From NCBI GenBank assembly GCA_028282025.1, contig JANQIT010000021.1, forward strand, positions 1 through 36,993: a DNA stretch of 36,993 bases. Reading direction: 5' to 3'. This DNA is from Hwanghaeella sp. Its GTDB lineage: Bacteria; Pseudomonadota; Alphaproteobacteria; UBA8366; Aestuariispiraceae. Positions 25,655-34,091 of the stretch are shown piece after piece. The notes under the pieces were generated by a model. The model had not been told where the DNA came from and made no database searches. It saw only the letters and a list, made by a program, of their open reading frames with translations. Both the position numbers and the translations under genes were made by a program. Numbering within the stretch: position 1 is the stretch's first letter; every line of letters begins with the position of its first letter.

Positions 25655-26836
25655 ATGATACCAAACACCAAACACCTTCTCGCTTTTTTGGTAGCCTTCG
25701 CTTGTTTCTCATCAATCTCGCTGATCGCGTATGTTCGGACGACGGACTTTAGAGAGACACCTGTCGGCTTCGATAAAATGGAAGAGGACGAGCTTTTCAT
25801 CACGCATGGGCTCTCTAGAAAGCAGGTTGGAACGGTAAAGGTCGGCTATGCGCTGCACGAGGATCCGCCGAAGGTTGGACTTTTTGGAAACCATCAATTC
25901 CAGTTCTGGAACGTAAACGCATTCGGTATTTCGCAAACAGAAAACAAGAACGAAAACTACTTCTTCAATTACTGGTTCGCCAATTTGGGATTGCCGGAGA
26001 TCCGAGACTATTTGAGGTATCTGGAAGCAGCGGGCCGGTTGCCTACGGACCTGATAATCCTCCAAGTAACCACTCCCAATAATGACAACGGCCGTTACAT
26101 TACAGACTACAATGGCGAACTGCCGCTGGACATGCTGCATGTTAAAAGCATCGGCGAGCTTTGGCACGTATACGACGGTGTTTTTAGCGCGCTGAGCGGC
26201 TCGTTGCAGTCAGCGTTCAGTTACTCGTCGACTTTGCTAGGCCTATTGGATACTGGCGCTGGCAACCGCATTGTATCCGACCGGCTTTGTTCAACACCGC
26301 AGCCGGATGCGCCGGACAGCACTTGGATCCGGTTTTTGCCGCACACAGTAAAGAGCTTCGCGATCGATTCTCCAACCGAGTATTGTGATCCGAACGTCTA
26401 TTGGTCTACGGGCCTTCACCCGGACGGGTCTTCAAATTTCGAACATCACTCGGAGACCCGTCTCATCAAGAACGCAAACCCACTAGACATCAATAGCCTG
26501 GCGCTATCTAAGGACGATGCGGTGAGGATTTCCAGTTTCCTTGAGGAGATTCAAGAGATCGTTGAGAATAGCGGCGCTAAGCTGGCCGTCGTGATTCCGC
26601 CGGTATATGAAACTAGGAGACCTAGCCGAGCCGATAAGATCTTTGACGATGGTATCAAAGCATTCGACCGCTCCAAGCTCTACGATCTTCGTGACCTGAG
26701 AGATCGAAAAAAGTACTTCGTCAATTATGACCACCCTGGGCTCGCCTTTTTCGAAACCCTTGTCAGCAAGTTGTCCAACGATGGTTTGCTACCCCCACCG
26801 ACCGGCACCCAGAATCCAGGAAGCCCCGTAAATTGA
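25655..26836 (+). CDS. Membrane-anchored protein, probable SGNH/AlgJ-like partner of the MBOAT transferase
   Basis: 393 residues. One hydrophobic N-terminal segment (about 7-27) looks like a signal anchor, placing the rest in the periplasm. Position directly after an MBOAT gene is typical for AlgJ/AlgX- or DltD-like proteins that complete acyl transfer. A VGLFGNHQFQ segment near residue 70 and a late YDHPGLAFF segment could correspond to the first SGNH block and the catalytic Asp-x-His region, but the match is weak, with no canonical GDS. I therefore call it by context more than by sequence. The C-terminus overlaps the TTG start of the WbqC-like gene. Confidence 0.5.
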   Translation: MIPNTKHLLAFLVAFACFSSISLIAYVRTTDFRETPVGFDKMEEDELFITHGLSRKQVGTVKVGYALHEDPPKVGLFGNHQFQFWNVNAFGISQTENKNENYFFNYWFANLGLPEIRDYLRYLEAAGRLPTDLIILQVTTPNNDNGRYITDYNGELPLDMLHVKSIGELWHVYDGVFSALSGSLQSAFSYSSTLLGLLDTGAGNRIVSDRLCSTPQPDAPDSTWIRFLPHTVKSFAIDSPTEYCDPNVYWSTGLHPDGSSNFEHHSETRLIKNANPLDINSLALSKDDAVRISSFLEEIQEIVENSGAKLAVVIPPVYETRRPSRADKIFDDGIKAFDRSKLYDLRDLRDRKKYFVNYDHPGLAFFETLVSKLSNDGLLPPPTGTQNPGSPVN

Positions 26837-27537
26837 TCATCGGAATACACCAGCCGAACTACGCCCCATGGCTGGGGTATTTCCATAAAATTGCAAAATC
26901 AGATGTCTTTATCTTCCTGGATGATGTCGCCTTCTCCAAGGGAAGTGTGATCAACCGGGTTAAGGTACTCGATAACGGCCAACCTTCGTGGCTGACGGTC
27001 CCGGCGAAGCCGAAACTTGGAACCCCCATCAATCAGGTTGCGCCCGGTCAAGCGGACTGGCCGGCCCGGCACCTTTCCAAACTGCGTAATGCATACCGGC
27101 AAGCGGATTTTTTTTCGACGTGCTGGCCGGAGATCGAAATGCTCTACGCCTCACTCGACGGGCTGTCCTTGTGCGAAGCGAATGAGACCATCATCCGCAG
27201 GCTCTGCACGATCCTGGAGTTGAACGCCGGGTTCCTCCGGTCGTCGGAAATCCCCAAACCCGACGACCTGAACTCGGACGATCTGTTAATCGAACTGGTG
27301 AAGCATGCGGCCCCGACCCCTACCTACCTTTCCGGTTCCGGCGGCAGAAAATACCAAGATGAGGATAAGTTTCGCGCCGCAGGCGTAACACTGGAATATA
27401 CCGGCTTCTCCCCGGCCGCATATCCGCAGACTGCGGAACCGTTTGCGGCGGGTTTGAGCGTCCTGGATGCGGCGCTGAATGTTGGATGGGACGGTGTCAG
27501 GACCCTGATCGGCGCAACGGACCGTCGTAGCCAGTGA
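26833..27537 (+). CDS. WbqC-like family protein
   Basis: 234 residues beginning at TTG 26833, which overlaps the previous stop as TTGA. The opening MIIGIHQPNYAPWLGYFHKI, the FLDDVAF segment, NRVKVL, and LTVPAK are the hallmarks of the WbqC family (PF08889-type), widespread in O-antigen and capsule loci. The C-terminal part includes a YLSGSGG-K-Y segment common to members. No reaction is firmly established to my knowledge; modification of an amino sugar has been proposed for relatives. It is soluble, without membrane spans, and its stop overlaps the GTG start of the first GT4 gene. Confidence 0.82.
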   Translation: MIIGIHQPNYAPWLGYFHKIAKSDVFIFLDDVAFSKGSVINRVKVLDNGQPSWLTVPAKPKLGTPINQVAPGQADWPARHLSKLRNAYRQADFFSTCWPEIEMLYASLDGLSLCEANETIIRRLCTILELNAGFLRSSEIPKPDDLNSDDLLIELVKHAAPTPTYLSGSGGRKYQDEDKFRAAGVTLEYTGFSPAAYPQTAEPFAAGLSVLDAALNVGWDGVRTLIGATDRRSQ

Positions 27538-28727
27538 AACCGCGCATTTTATGCTTGGACATCGAGGGGGGACATGGCGGATCTTCCCGAAGCCTGTTTC
27601 AGACCCTGCAGCATGTTGACGGCGAGGAGGTGTCGCTGGAAGTCTGGCATCGGCTGCCCGGTGAGATCGAGCGCCGCTATGCCGAAAAGGGTATCCCAAC
27701 AGTACTGGGCGAGGACATGCCGCGCCTTACCACTTTGGAAAGGGAAAGCCGGAATGCCTTAAACGTCGCCCTGTTCTTCCTGCGTGTTTGGCCCAGGTCG
27801 GCACCGTTCCGCAAGAAGCTCCTGAAGGCGCTCGACCGTATCGACCTTGTTCATCTGAATCACATTTCCCTTTTCTGGCTTGGCCGGTGGATCAAGCGCG
27901 CCAAGCCTGAACTGCCCATCGTAATGCATATCCGCACGCGCCCCTATCCGACATCGGTCGGATATTGGCAGCAACGAACGGCGTCGCGGACCTGTGACGG
28001 GTTCGTTTACATTACAGAGAATGAGAAGGCCTTCTTCGAAGAAGCCAGCGGCAGCGAACCCGATGGGGTCGTCCTGTACAATCCCATTTCGGTTCACACC
28101 CCCGCTGAAACCAATCCGGCGTTCGATTTTCCGGCGGACCGTCTCGTCACCACGGCTCTGTCCAACTACTCTTTCAACAGAGGATTGGATAGACTGATCG
28201 ATGTCGCCAAAAGCTTGGATGCGTGCGGCGACAGGTCCGTACTTTTTGCAGTTGCCGGAGATATGCGCGTAACAGGCGCTTCCGACGGGAAACTGTCCGC
28301 TATCGCAAATCGGGGCGGCACGTTGGAAGACTACGCCCGTGACGAAGGGGTCGCCCATCGCTTCAGGTTCTTTGGACATATCCCAAATCCCGAAGCCCTT
28401 CTGTCCAAAAGTCATGTCCTGGTGAAGCCGACACGCGAGGACAACCCTTGGGGTCGGGATATTCTGGAAGGCTTGGCGCATGGGGTTCCCGTTGCGTCGG
28501 TCGGCGCCTATGACCGATTTGTCGAGACCGGCGAAACCGGCTTCCTGCAGCATACATTCGATCCGGATATGTTGGCGCGCTGGCTGATGCAGCTTTCCGG
28601 CGATCCTGCCGAACGCAGACGGCTGGGCGAGACCGCCCGCGCCCGTATCCAACGGCTCTGCGATCCCGCGGCGCAGGCGGCGGCTTTGTCCGAATACTGG
28701 CGCGGCCTCATCCTTTCCAAGGCATGA
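27534..28727 (+). CDS. Glycosyltransferase family 4 (GT-B)
   Basis: 397 residues. N-terminal LDIEGGHGGSSRSLFQ resembles the acceptor-domain glycine loop of GT4 enzymes. The C-terminal donor domain has VAGDMRVTG, FFGHIPNPEALLSKSHVLVKPT, and an EDNPWGRDILEGLAHGVPVAS segment in the E-x7-E position. It would transfer a sugar from a nucleotide donor in the cytoplasm. The GTG start overlaps the WbqC-like stop. The sequence just before the stop is duplicated in tandem (see the 14-base repeat), which now separates it from the next GT4 gene by 10 bases. Confidence 0.83.
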   Translation: MKPRILCLDIEGGHGGSSRSLFQTLQHVDGEEVSLEVWHRLPGEIERRYAEKGIPTVLGEDMPRLTTLERESRNALNVALFFLRVWPRSAPFRKKLLKALDRIDLVHLNHISLFWLGRWIKRAKPELPIVMHIRTRPYPTSVGYWQQRTASRTCDGFVYITENEKAFFEEASGSEPDGVVLYNPISVHTPAETNPAFDFPADRLVTTALSNYSFNRGLDRLIDVAKSLDACGDRSVLFAVAGDMRVTGASDGKLSAIANRGGTLEDYARDEGVAHRFRFFGHIPNPEALLSKSHVLVKPTREDNPWGRDILEGLAHGVPVASVGAYDRFVETGETGFLQHTFDPDMLARWLMQLSGDPAERRRLGETARARIQRLCDPAAQAAALSEYWRGLILSKA

Positions 28728-28743
28728 TGTCCAAGGCATGATG
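28716..28743. repeat. 14-base perfect tandem duplication at a gene junction
   Basis: TCCAAGGCATGATG occurs twice in direct succession (28716-28729 and 28730-28743). It spans the last codons and stop of the first GT4 gene and the start codons of the second. In the single-copy ancestor the two genes would have overlapped in ATGA like their neighbours, so the duplication appears recent and inserted a short gap. Confidence 0.9.
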
Positions 28744-29835
28744 CAGCGTCGGCGCGTCGCATTCATTGTGCCGAGCCTGGCGGGCGGCGGCGCGGAAAAA
28801 GTCATGATATCCGTCGCAACCGGCCTGGACAGCGCACGATACGATGCAACGCTTGTAGCGCTTTCCGCCCAGGGGCCGTTGCGGGATCTCGTACCGAAGA
28901 TGCTTGCACTCGTCGATTTGGGACAGCCGCGACTGCGCAACGCCCTACCGGCTCTTTTCTCCCTATTCCGCCGGCACCGTTTCGACGCCATCGTCTCAAC
29001 GATGGGATATCTGAACATGGGCATATTGCTGGGCGGCCGGATCGGGTCCGGCGGCGCCGACATCATCGTTCGGGAAGCCAATACGCCGGACGCAACATTG
29101 GCGAGCCTTCGACTTCCGGGTCTTGGCAGATTTGGCTACCGCCACCTCTACCGCCGCGCGGGCGCTGTGGTCTGCAATGCCCACGGCGTGCGGCGGGAAC
29201 TGGCCGCGCTGGGCGTCCCCGCCAAGCACATCAGGGTAATCCCAAACCCCGTCGATATCGATGCTGTGCGCAGCACAACCGCGATGCGCGATCCCGGACC
29301 GGGGAGGCGGTTCGTTGCGGTTGGCCGGCTGACCCATCAGAAGGGTTTCGACCGGCTTGTGTCCCTGATGCGCCAGACACCGCCCGACGACCGGCTGACG
29401 ATATTGGGAGAAGGTCCGCTGCGCGCCGATCTGGAAAAAGCCGTCCGGGATGCCGGCCTTTCCGGCAGGATCGGCTTACCGGGATTCTCAAACGACCCCC
29501 TTCCACTCATCGCTGGCGCAGACGCATTCCTGATGCCGTCCCGTTGGGAGGGATTGCCCAATGCCGCCTTGGAGGCGCTTGCGCTGGGAACGCCGGTGAT
29601 CGCCTCGGCCCAGTCCGGCGGGCTTGCCGACCTATCGGATGAAACCTCTCCGGGGGCGCTGACAATCGCCGATACCGCAGAGCGGTTCGCGAGCGCGGTA
29701 CGCAACATTCATGCGCGACCCGAGCCGACCGGCTTGCGGCCGAATGCGCTGCCGGCACGCTTTTCCAGGGACGCCGTAGTTGCCAGTTACGCCGACCTGA
29801 TCGACGCGGGCGCAGACAAAAGAGAGAAGCGATAA
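28738..29835 (+). CDS. Glycosyltransferase family 4 (GT-B)
   Basis: 365 residues. PSLAGGGAEKVM near the N-terminus is the classical GT4 acceptor-side glycine loop. Later come VIPNPVDI, FVAVGRLTHQKGFDRLV at the linker, LTILGEGPLR, and the donor-site PSRWEGLPNAALEALALGTPVIAS with the E-x7-E pair. It is GC-rich like the genes on both sides and probably belongs to the older backbone of the locus. Two ATGs (28738 and 28741) both arise from the tandem duplication and either could serve. About 100 non-coding bases follow before the LegB-like gene. Confidence 0.86.
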   Translation: MMQRRRVAFIVPSLAGGGAEKVMISVATGLDSARYDATLVALSAQGPLRDLVPKMLALVDLGQPRLRNALPALFSLFRRHRFDAIVSTMGYLNMGILLGGRIGSGGADIIVREANTPDATLASLRLPGLGRFGYRHLYRRAGAVVCNAHGVRRELAALGVPAKHIRVIPNPVDIDAVRSTTAMRDPGPGRRFVAVGRLTHQKGFDRLVSLMRQTPPDDRLTILGEGPLRADLEKAVRDAGLSGRIGLPGFSNDPLPLIAGADAFLMPSRWEGLPNAALEALALGTPVIASAQSGGLADLSDETSPGALTIADTAERFASAVRNIHARPEPTGLRPNALPARFSRDAVVASYADLIDAGADKREKR

Positions 29836-29938
29836 CCGCAGCACAGCGGGCCGGCGCCCCCGGCGCGGCGGGCGCGATTGTCGGGCAAGGCGAACGGATT
29901 TATAACCCCGACGCCGACAACCAGCGAGAAAACGAATA

Positions 29939-30946
29939 ATGGATTACCACGGTCGCAAAGTCTTGGTGACGGGGGCTGATGGTTTCATCGGTTCCCATCT
30001 TGTGGAGGCGTTGATCAAGGCAGGCGCCCGGGTGACGGCCATGGCCGCCTATAACTCTTTCGGGTCGGCGGGATGGTTGGATTCGCTTGAAGAGGATGTC
30101 CGCGATGGCGTGGAGATCGTCCACGGCGACATCCGCGACCCCCATTTCGTCCGGCCGGCCGCAGAAGGGCGCGATGTGGTATTCCACCTCGCCGCGCTGA
30201 TCGCCATACCTTATTCCTACGTCGCGCCGCAGAGCTATATCGACGTCAACATAACCGGGACCCTCAACATCCTCGAAGCTTGCCGAGCGGGCGCGGCGGG
30301 CCGCTTGGTGCACACCAGCACATCCGAGGTGTACGGCACCGCGCAGTTTACGCCGATCACGGAGCTTCATCCCCTGCAGGGCCAATCGCCCTATTCCGCG
30401 AGCAAGATCGCAGCCGACCATATGGTGGAGGCCTATGTCCGTTCGTTCGACGTTCCAGCCGCAATTCTACGGCCGTTCAACACCTTCGGCCCGCGCCAAA
30501 GCGAACGCGCCGTTATTCCAACCGTGATCCGTCAGGTTTTGGATCCCGCCTGTCCGGAGATACGGTTGGGCGATGTGTCGCCGGTCCGGGACTTCAACTA
30601 TGTCACAGATATCGCCGCTGCGTTTCTGGCGGTCGGCGGGCACGACAACGTCGAGTACGGACGTCCGTATAACGCCGGCACCGGCCATGCGATCACTATC
30701 GGCGACACGGTCGAAACAATCCTATCGGTTACTGGACAGAAAAAACCTGTGGTGACCGAACAGCAGCGCAAACGACCGAAGAATTCAGAGGTCTTTACCT
30801 TGATCGCCGACGCAGAGCGTCTTGCTTCGGCGACCGGTTGGCGGCCCAGGGAAAGCTTGGAATCCGGGCTTGAGAAGACGGTGGCCTGGTGGCAGACCGT
30901 GATCCAACGCGGCACGATGCGGCGCGATTCCTCGTATCTCCGCTAA
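29939..30946 (+). CDS. legB: NAD-dependent 4,6-dehydratase, LegB-like (SDR)
   Basis: 335 residues of extended SDR. GADGFIG at 12-18 binds NAD. AAYNSFGSAGWLD closely resembles the LegB signature, and HTSTSEVYG and YSASK (Tyr152, Lys156) are catalytic. LRPFNTFGPRQS and GDVSPVRDFNYV follow. LegB converts an NDP-GlcNAc to its 4-keto-6-deoxy derivative, the first committed step to legionaminic or bacillosamine-type sugars. In Campylobacter the GDP form is used, made by PtmE, and a PtmE-like gene lies at 1329-2378. It is separate from PseB at 3359, so the locus holds two different 4,6-dehydratases. The symbol is by similarity; the product is not certain. The following gene starts 71 bases later. 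Confidence 0.72.
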   Translation: MDYHGRKVLVTGADGFIGSHLVEALIKAGARVTAMAAYNSFGSAGWLDSLEEDVRDGVEIVHGDIRDPHFVRPAAEGRDVVFHLAALIAIPYSYVAPQSYIDVNITGTLNILEACRAGAAGRLVHTSTSEVYGTAQFTPITELHPLQGQSPYSASKIAADHMVEAYVRSFDVPAAILRPFNTFGPRQSERAVIPTVIRQVLDPACPEIRLGDVSPVRDFNYVTDIAAAFLAVGGHDNVEYGRPYNAGTGHAITIGDTVETILSVTGQKKPVVTEQQRKRPKNSEVFTLIADAERLASATGWRPRESLESGLEKTVAWWQTVIQRGTMRRDSSYLR

Positions 30947-31017
30947 AGCGGCCACCCAGGCGAAAAGGCCGGCCATCTTCAGCGCTTGTATTTCGCGCCC
31001 ACCAGCTTCGTCCCGCA

Positions 31018-32421
31018 ATGACCGGAATTTCATTCGACACAGATCCTATGGGCAAACGCGCCCTCTTTGCGATATTCGCAACCGCCCTGTTTGCGCGACT
31101 GCTGAATATGCTTGTCCTGCTGCTTAGCGAAGCAGACCTGTTGGCGCTCGACGCCAGTTATTATTGGGCCCTCGGGACGTGGATAAAGGACGGCGGCTGG
31201 GCCTATATGAATCTCAGCGATCCGACGAACCCCTTGGCCGAGTCGGAGCGTATGCCGCTCTATCCCTATTTCATCGCCGTTCTGAAGACTGTCTTCGGCG
31301 ACTCCCTAGCCGCCGTTCTGACGATGCAGGCCATGCTGGACGCGGCCACATGCACAATCATCGCTCATATCGCGGGATACTGGTCAGCACGCGCAGGACT
31401 GTTTGCGGGTCTGCTTGCCGCCTTGTCGCCAAACATGATCGTTCATGCAGGATCGATCCTCACCGACACGCTTTTCCTCTTCCTGTTTTCCGCCGGGCTG
31501 TTAATGGCCGTGCGGTTTCTCGCCATAAGATCTTTACCTCCTCTTGCAGGCGGCGGGCTGCTTCTTGGAGCGGCTACGCTTACAAGAAGCCTTACATTCC
31601 CGCTGGTCGGGGTGGTCGCAGCCGCAGCCGCCATCATTTCATGGGTCCACGACCGTTCCATTTGGCGCGCCTTGCACGCCGCCGGGATTTTTGCGCTCTG
31701 CGCCGCTCTCCCGCTGGCCCCATGGCTAAGTCGGAACTTCACGCAATTCGATTCCATCGCCCTTTCGTCGCAAAGCGGAACGCATTTCCTGTTCTGGGGG
31801 GTGGGTATTGCAAAGCAGTATCATTTGGGTCTCCCGTTCTCGGAAATCAGCAAACGCCTGAATATCGAGATAGAACGCGAGTTGGAGCGCCGCGGCCAGG
31901 CTTCCGAAAGCATGAACGCGATGCAGAGAAGCGCCCTTCTCAAGGATGTCGCCCTGACCGAAGCGCCTAAAGTGCCGATCTCTTCCTATCTGAAAGCCTG
32001 GACTTGGGCCGCGGCGGTCAATTTCGCAGCCCCGTCCATCGCCCTGCATCCGGTCGTAAGGGCCGACAAAACCGGCAGTTACTACGACACCGCCGGCGCA
32101 TCGTTACTCTCTCGGGCGAAGACCTTCCTTGCTGGCAATGGCGCTGTCTTCGTAACAGCGATCCTTGGCGGCGGGATCTTTACCTTGATTGCGAACGTTC
32201 TGACCGCCTGCGGCTTCTTCGTCTTACTTGCACGGTATCCATGGATGGCCATTTTCGCCGCGTTGAGCATTGCATATTTCTGCGTGACCAACGGTCCGGT
32301 CGTTTCACCCAAATACAGATTGCCGATGGAGCCGACTCTGATTGCCCTGATGGCGATCGGGTTGGCGGAATGGCGCACCGTCGCCAGCTGGGTTGGAAAC
32401 CGGATTGGGCGTCAACACTAG
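31018..32421 (+). CDS. GT-C type membrane glycosyltransferase (ArnT/GT39-like)
   Basis: 467 residues from ATG 31018. An in-frame start at 30889 would sit inside legB and is rejected; ATG 31048 is an alternative. Around ten hydrophobic helices are present. The first periplasmic loop contains LLALDASYYWALG, whose Asp followed by YYW is the position of the catalytic acid in GT-C enzymes. SERMPLYPYFIAVLKTVFGDS follows, as in ArnT/PMT-like proteins. Such enzymes use a polyprenyl-phosphate sugar on the periplasmic side. The C-terminus has KYRLPMEP, a common ending of this family. A partner that loads the lipid could be the GT2-methyltransferase fusion downstream or the GT2 at 6525. Confidence 0.75.
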   Translation: MTGISFDTDPMGKRALFAIFATALFARLLNMLVLLLSEADLLALDASYYWALGTWIKDGGWAYMNLSDPTNPLAESERMPLYPYFIAVLKTVFGDSLAAVLTMQAMLDAATCTIIAHIAGYWSARAGLFAGLLAALSPNMIVHAGSILTDTLFLFLFSAGLLMAVRFLAIRSLPPLAGGGLLLGAATLTRSLTFPLVGVVAAAAAIISWVHDRSIWRALHAAGIFALCAALPLAPWLSRNFTQFDSIALSSQSGTHFLFWGVGIAKQYHLGLPFSEISKRLNIEIERELERRGQASESMNAMQRSALLKDVALTEAPKVPISSYLKAWTWAAAVNFAAPSIALHPVVRADKTGSYYDTAGASLLSRAKTFLAGNGAVFVTAILGGGIFTLIANVLTACGFFVLLARYPWMAIFAALSIAYFCVTNGPVVSPKYRLPMEPTLIALMAIGLAEWRTVASWVGNRIGRQH

Positions 32422-32540
32422 ATAAGGCTGTCTGGGGCAAGCCCGGTCTGCATATCTCAGTTGCACACATCCGACATCGCGCATACACAATCGCCCACCA
32501 TGCACACTAATCTTCGGTCCGCCACCGACATGGAAGAGAA

Positions 32541-34091
32541 ATGAGTTCCGAGCGCCCCCCTAAAGCGACGCCGCCGGCAAACCGGCCCCGCCTCTTGGTT
32601 TTTATCGTCGCCTATAACGCGGAAAAAACCATCGAGCAGGTGCTGAAGCGCATCCCCGCCCAGTTGCTGGAGAAATACCACGTCGAAACCCTGGTGATCG
32701 ACGACAGCTCACGGGACATGACCTTCGAGGTCAGCGATGAGGTCCGCAAGGCGGATTCACTGCCGTTCAAGCTGCATGTGCTGTTTAACCCGGTGAACCA
32801 AGGTTACGGGGGCAACCAGAAGATCGGTTACCATTTCGCGATGCACGAGGGTTTCGACTTCGTGGCGTTGGTGCACGGCGACGGCCAGTATGCGCCCGAG
32901 TGTTTACCCGATCTTCTGGAACCGCTGCGGACCGGCGAAGCCGACGCCGTTTTCGGATCTCGGATGATGACGCAGGGTGCTGCGATCAAAGGCGGCATGC
33001 CGCTATACAAGTTCGTCGGAAACAAGATCCTTACCTGGACCGAGAACAAGCTGCTCCGAACGGACCTGTCGGAGTTTCATTCCGGCTATAGAGTCTATTC
33101 GGTGGACGCCCTGCGGAAGATCCCGTTCGACCTCAACACCAATGATTTCCACTTCGACACCGAGATCATCATTCAGCTTGTCTTCGCAAAGCTGAAGATA
33201 AAGGAGCTGCCCATCCCAACCTACTATGGCGACGAAATCTGCCATGTGGACGGGATCAGATACGCCTGGGATGTGGTGAAAGCCGTGTCGAAAGCGCGGG
33301 TGCAAGAAACCAACTTGCTCTACGACCGGAAGTACGATTGCCGTCCCGCCGACTCAGGAAGCGATCACTATCAGGCGAAGCTCGACTTCCATAGCTCCCA
33401 TACCGTGGCGGCGTCGATGGTAGCGGAAAAATCGCATGTGCTCGACCTGGGCTGTGCGGGCGGCTTCGTGTCCCAGGACCTGAAACGCGAGAAAGGCGTC
33501 ACGGTGACCGGCGTCGACCTATTCCCGCTGGCGCCGGATGTCGAACTGGATCAGTTCTTCATGCTGGATTTAAACCGGGACGACATCCCCGTCGATATGA
33601 CGGAATTCGACACGGTCCTGATGCTCGACGTGATCGAACATCTGGCCGCCCCGGAAGAGTTCGTCGAAAAGCTGCGCGAGGCATCCAAGGACAATCCGAA
33701 CATCAAAATCCTCGTCTGCACCGGAAACGTCGCCTTTATCGTAACCCGTTTGCTTCACATGTTCGGCATGTTCAACTATGGCAAGCGGGGGATTTTGGAC
33801 ATGACCCACACGCGCTTGTTCACCGCCACAACGATCCGGTCGCTTTTCGAGCAGAACAGTTTCGACGTCGTCTCTCTTCAAGGCATTCCAGCGCCTTGGC
33901 CTCTGGTTTTCGGCAAAGGTTGGTTCGGCCGAACGATCACAAAAATCAATTCCGGTCTGTGCCGAATTTGGGTTTCCATGTTCGCGTACCAGCTTTTCCT
34001 GGAAGTAACTCCAAGACCGCATCTCGACTACTTGCTGAAAACGGCGCACGAGGAATCGGTTATCCGCTCGCAGCAAGCCTCGGCCGGTTAG
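32541..34091 (+). CDS. Bifunctional GT2 glycosyltransferase - SAM methyltransferase fusion
   Basis: 516 residues with two catalytic halves. The N-terminal GT2 domain (about 14-250) has VFIVAYNAEKTI-like opening (FIVAYNAEKTI), VIDDSSRD, a HGDGQYAPE in the DXD place, and GSRMMTQGAAIKGGMP as in DPM1/polyprenyl-phosphate glycosyltransferases. A C-terminal class I methyltransferase (about 285-440) has VLDLGCAGGFVSQ, GVDLF, and MLDVIEHLAAPEEF. The GT2 half probably makes a lipid-phosphate sugar or extends the glycan, and the other half methylates the product or the chain end. A purine-rich GGAAGAGAA precedes the ATG. The last 32 bases overlap the tail of the minus-strand gene. Confidence 0.85.
   Translation: MSSERPPKATPPANRPRLLVFIVAYNAEKTIEQVLKRIPAQLLEKYHVETLVIDDSSRDMTFEVSDEVRKADSLPFKLHVLFNPVNQGYGGNQKIGYHFAMHEGFDFVALVHGDGQYAPECLPDLLEPLRTGEADAVFGSRMMTQGAAIKGGMPLYKFVGNKILTWTENKLLRTDLSEFHSGYRVYSVDALRKIPFDLNTNDFHFDTEIIIQLVFAKLKIKELPIPTYYGDEICHVDGIRYAWDVVKAVSKARVQETNLLYDRKYDCRPADSGSDHYQAKLDFHSSHTVAASMVAEKSHVLDLGCAGGFVSQDLKREKGVTVTGVDLFPLAPDVELDQFFMLDLNRDDIPVDMTEFDTVLMLDVIEHLAAPEEFVEKLREASKDNPNIKILVCTGNVAFIVTRLLHMFGMFNYGKRGILDMTHTRLFTATTIRSLFEQNSFDVVSLQGIPAPWPLVFGKGWFGRTITKINSGLCRIWVSMFAYQLFLEVTPRPHLDYLLKTAHEESVIRSQQASAG

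Noticed and set aside
27759..29081. A 440-codon minus-strand open frame across both GT4 genes
   Set aside because: It lies wholly antisense to two clear glycosyltransferases, its translation is Arg/Gly-rich without family motifs, and it exists because GC-rich codons leave few stops in the opposite frame.
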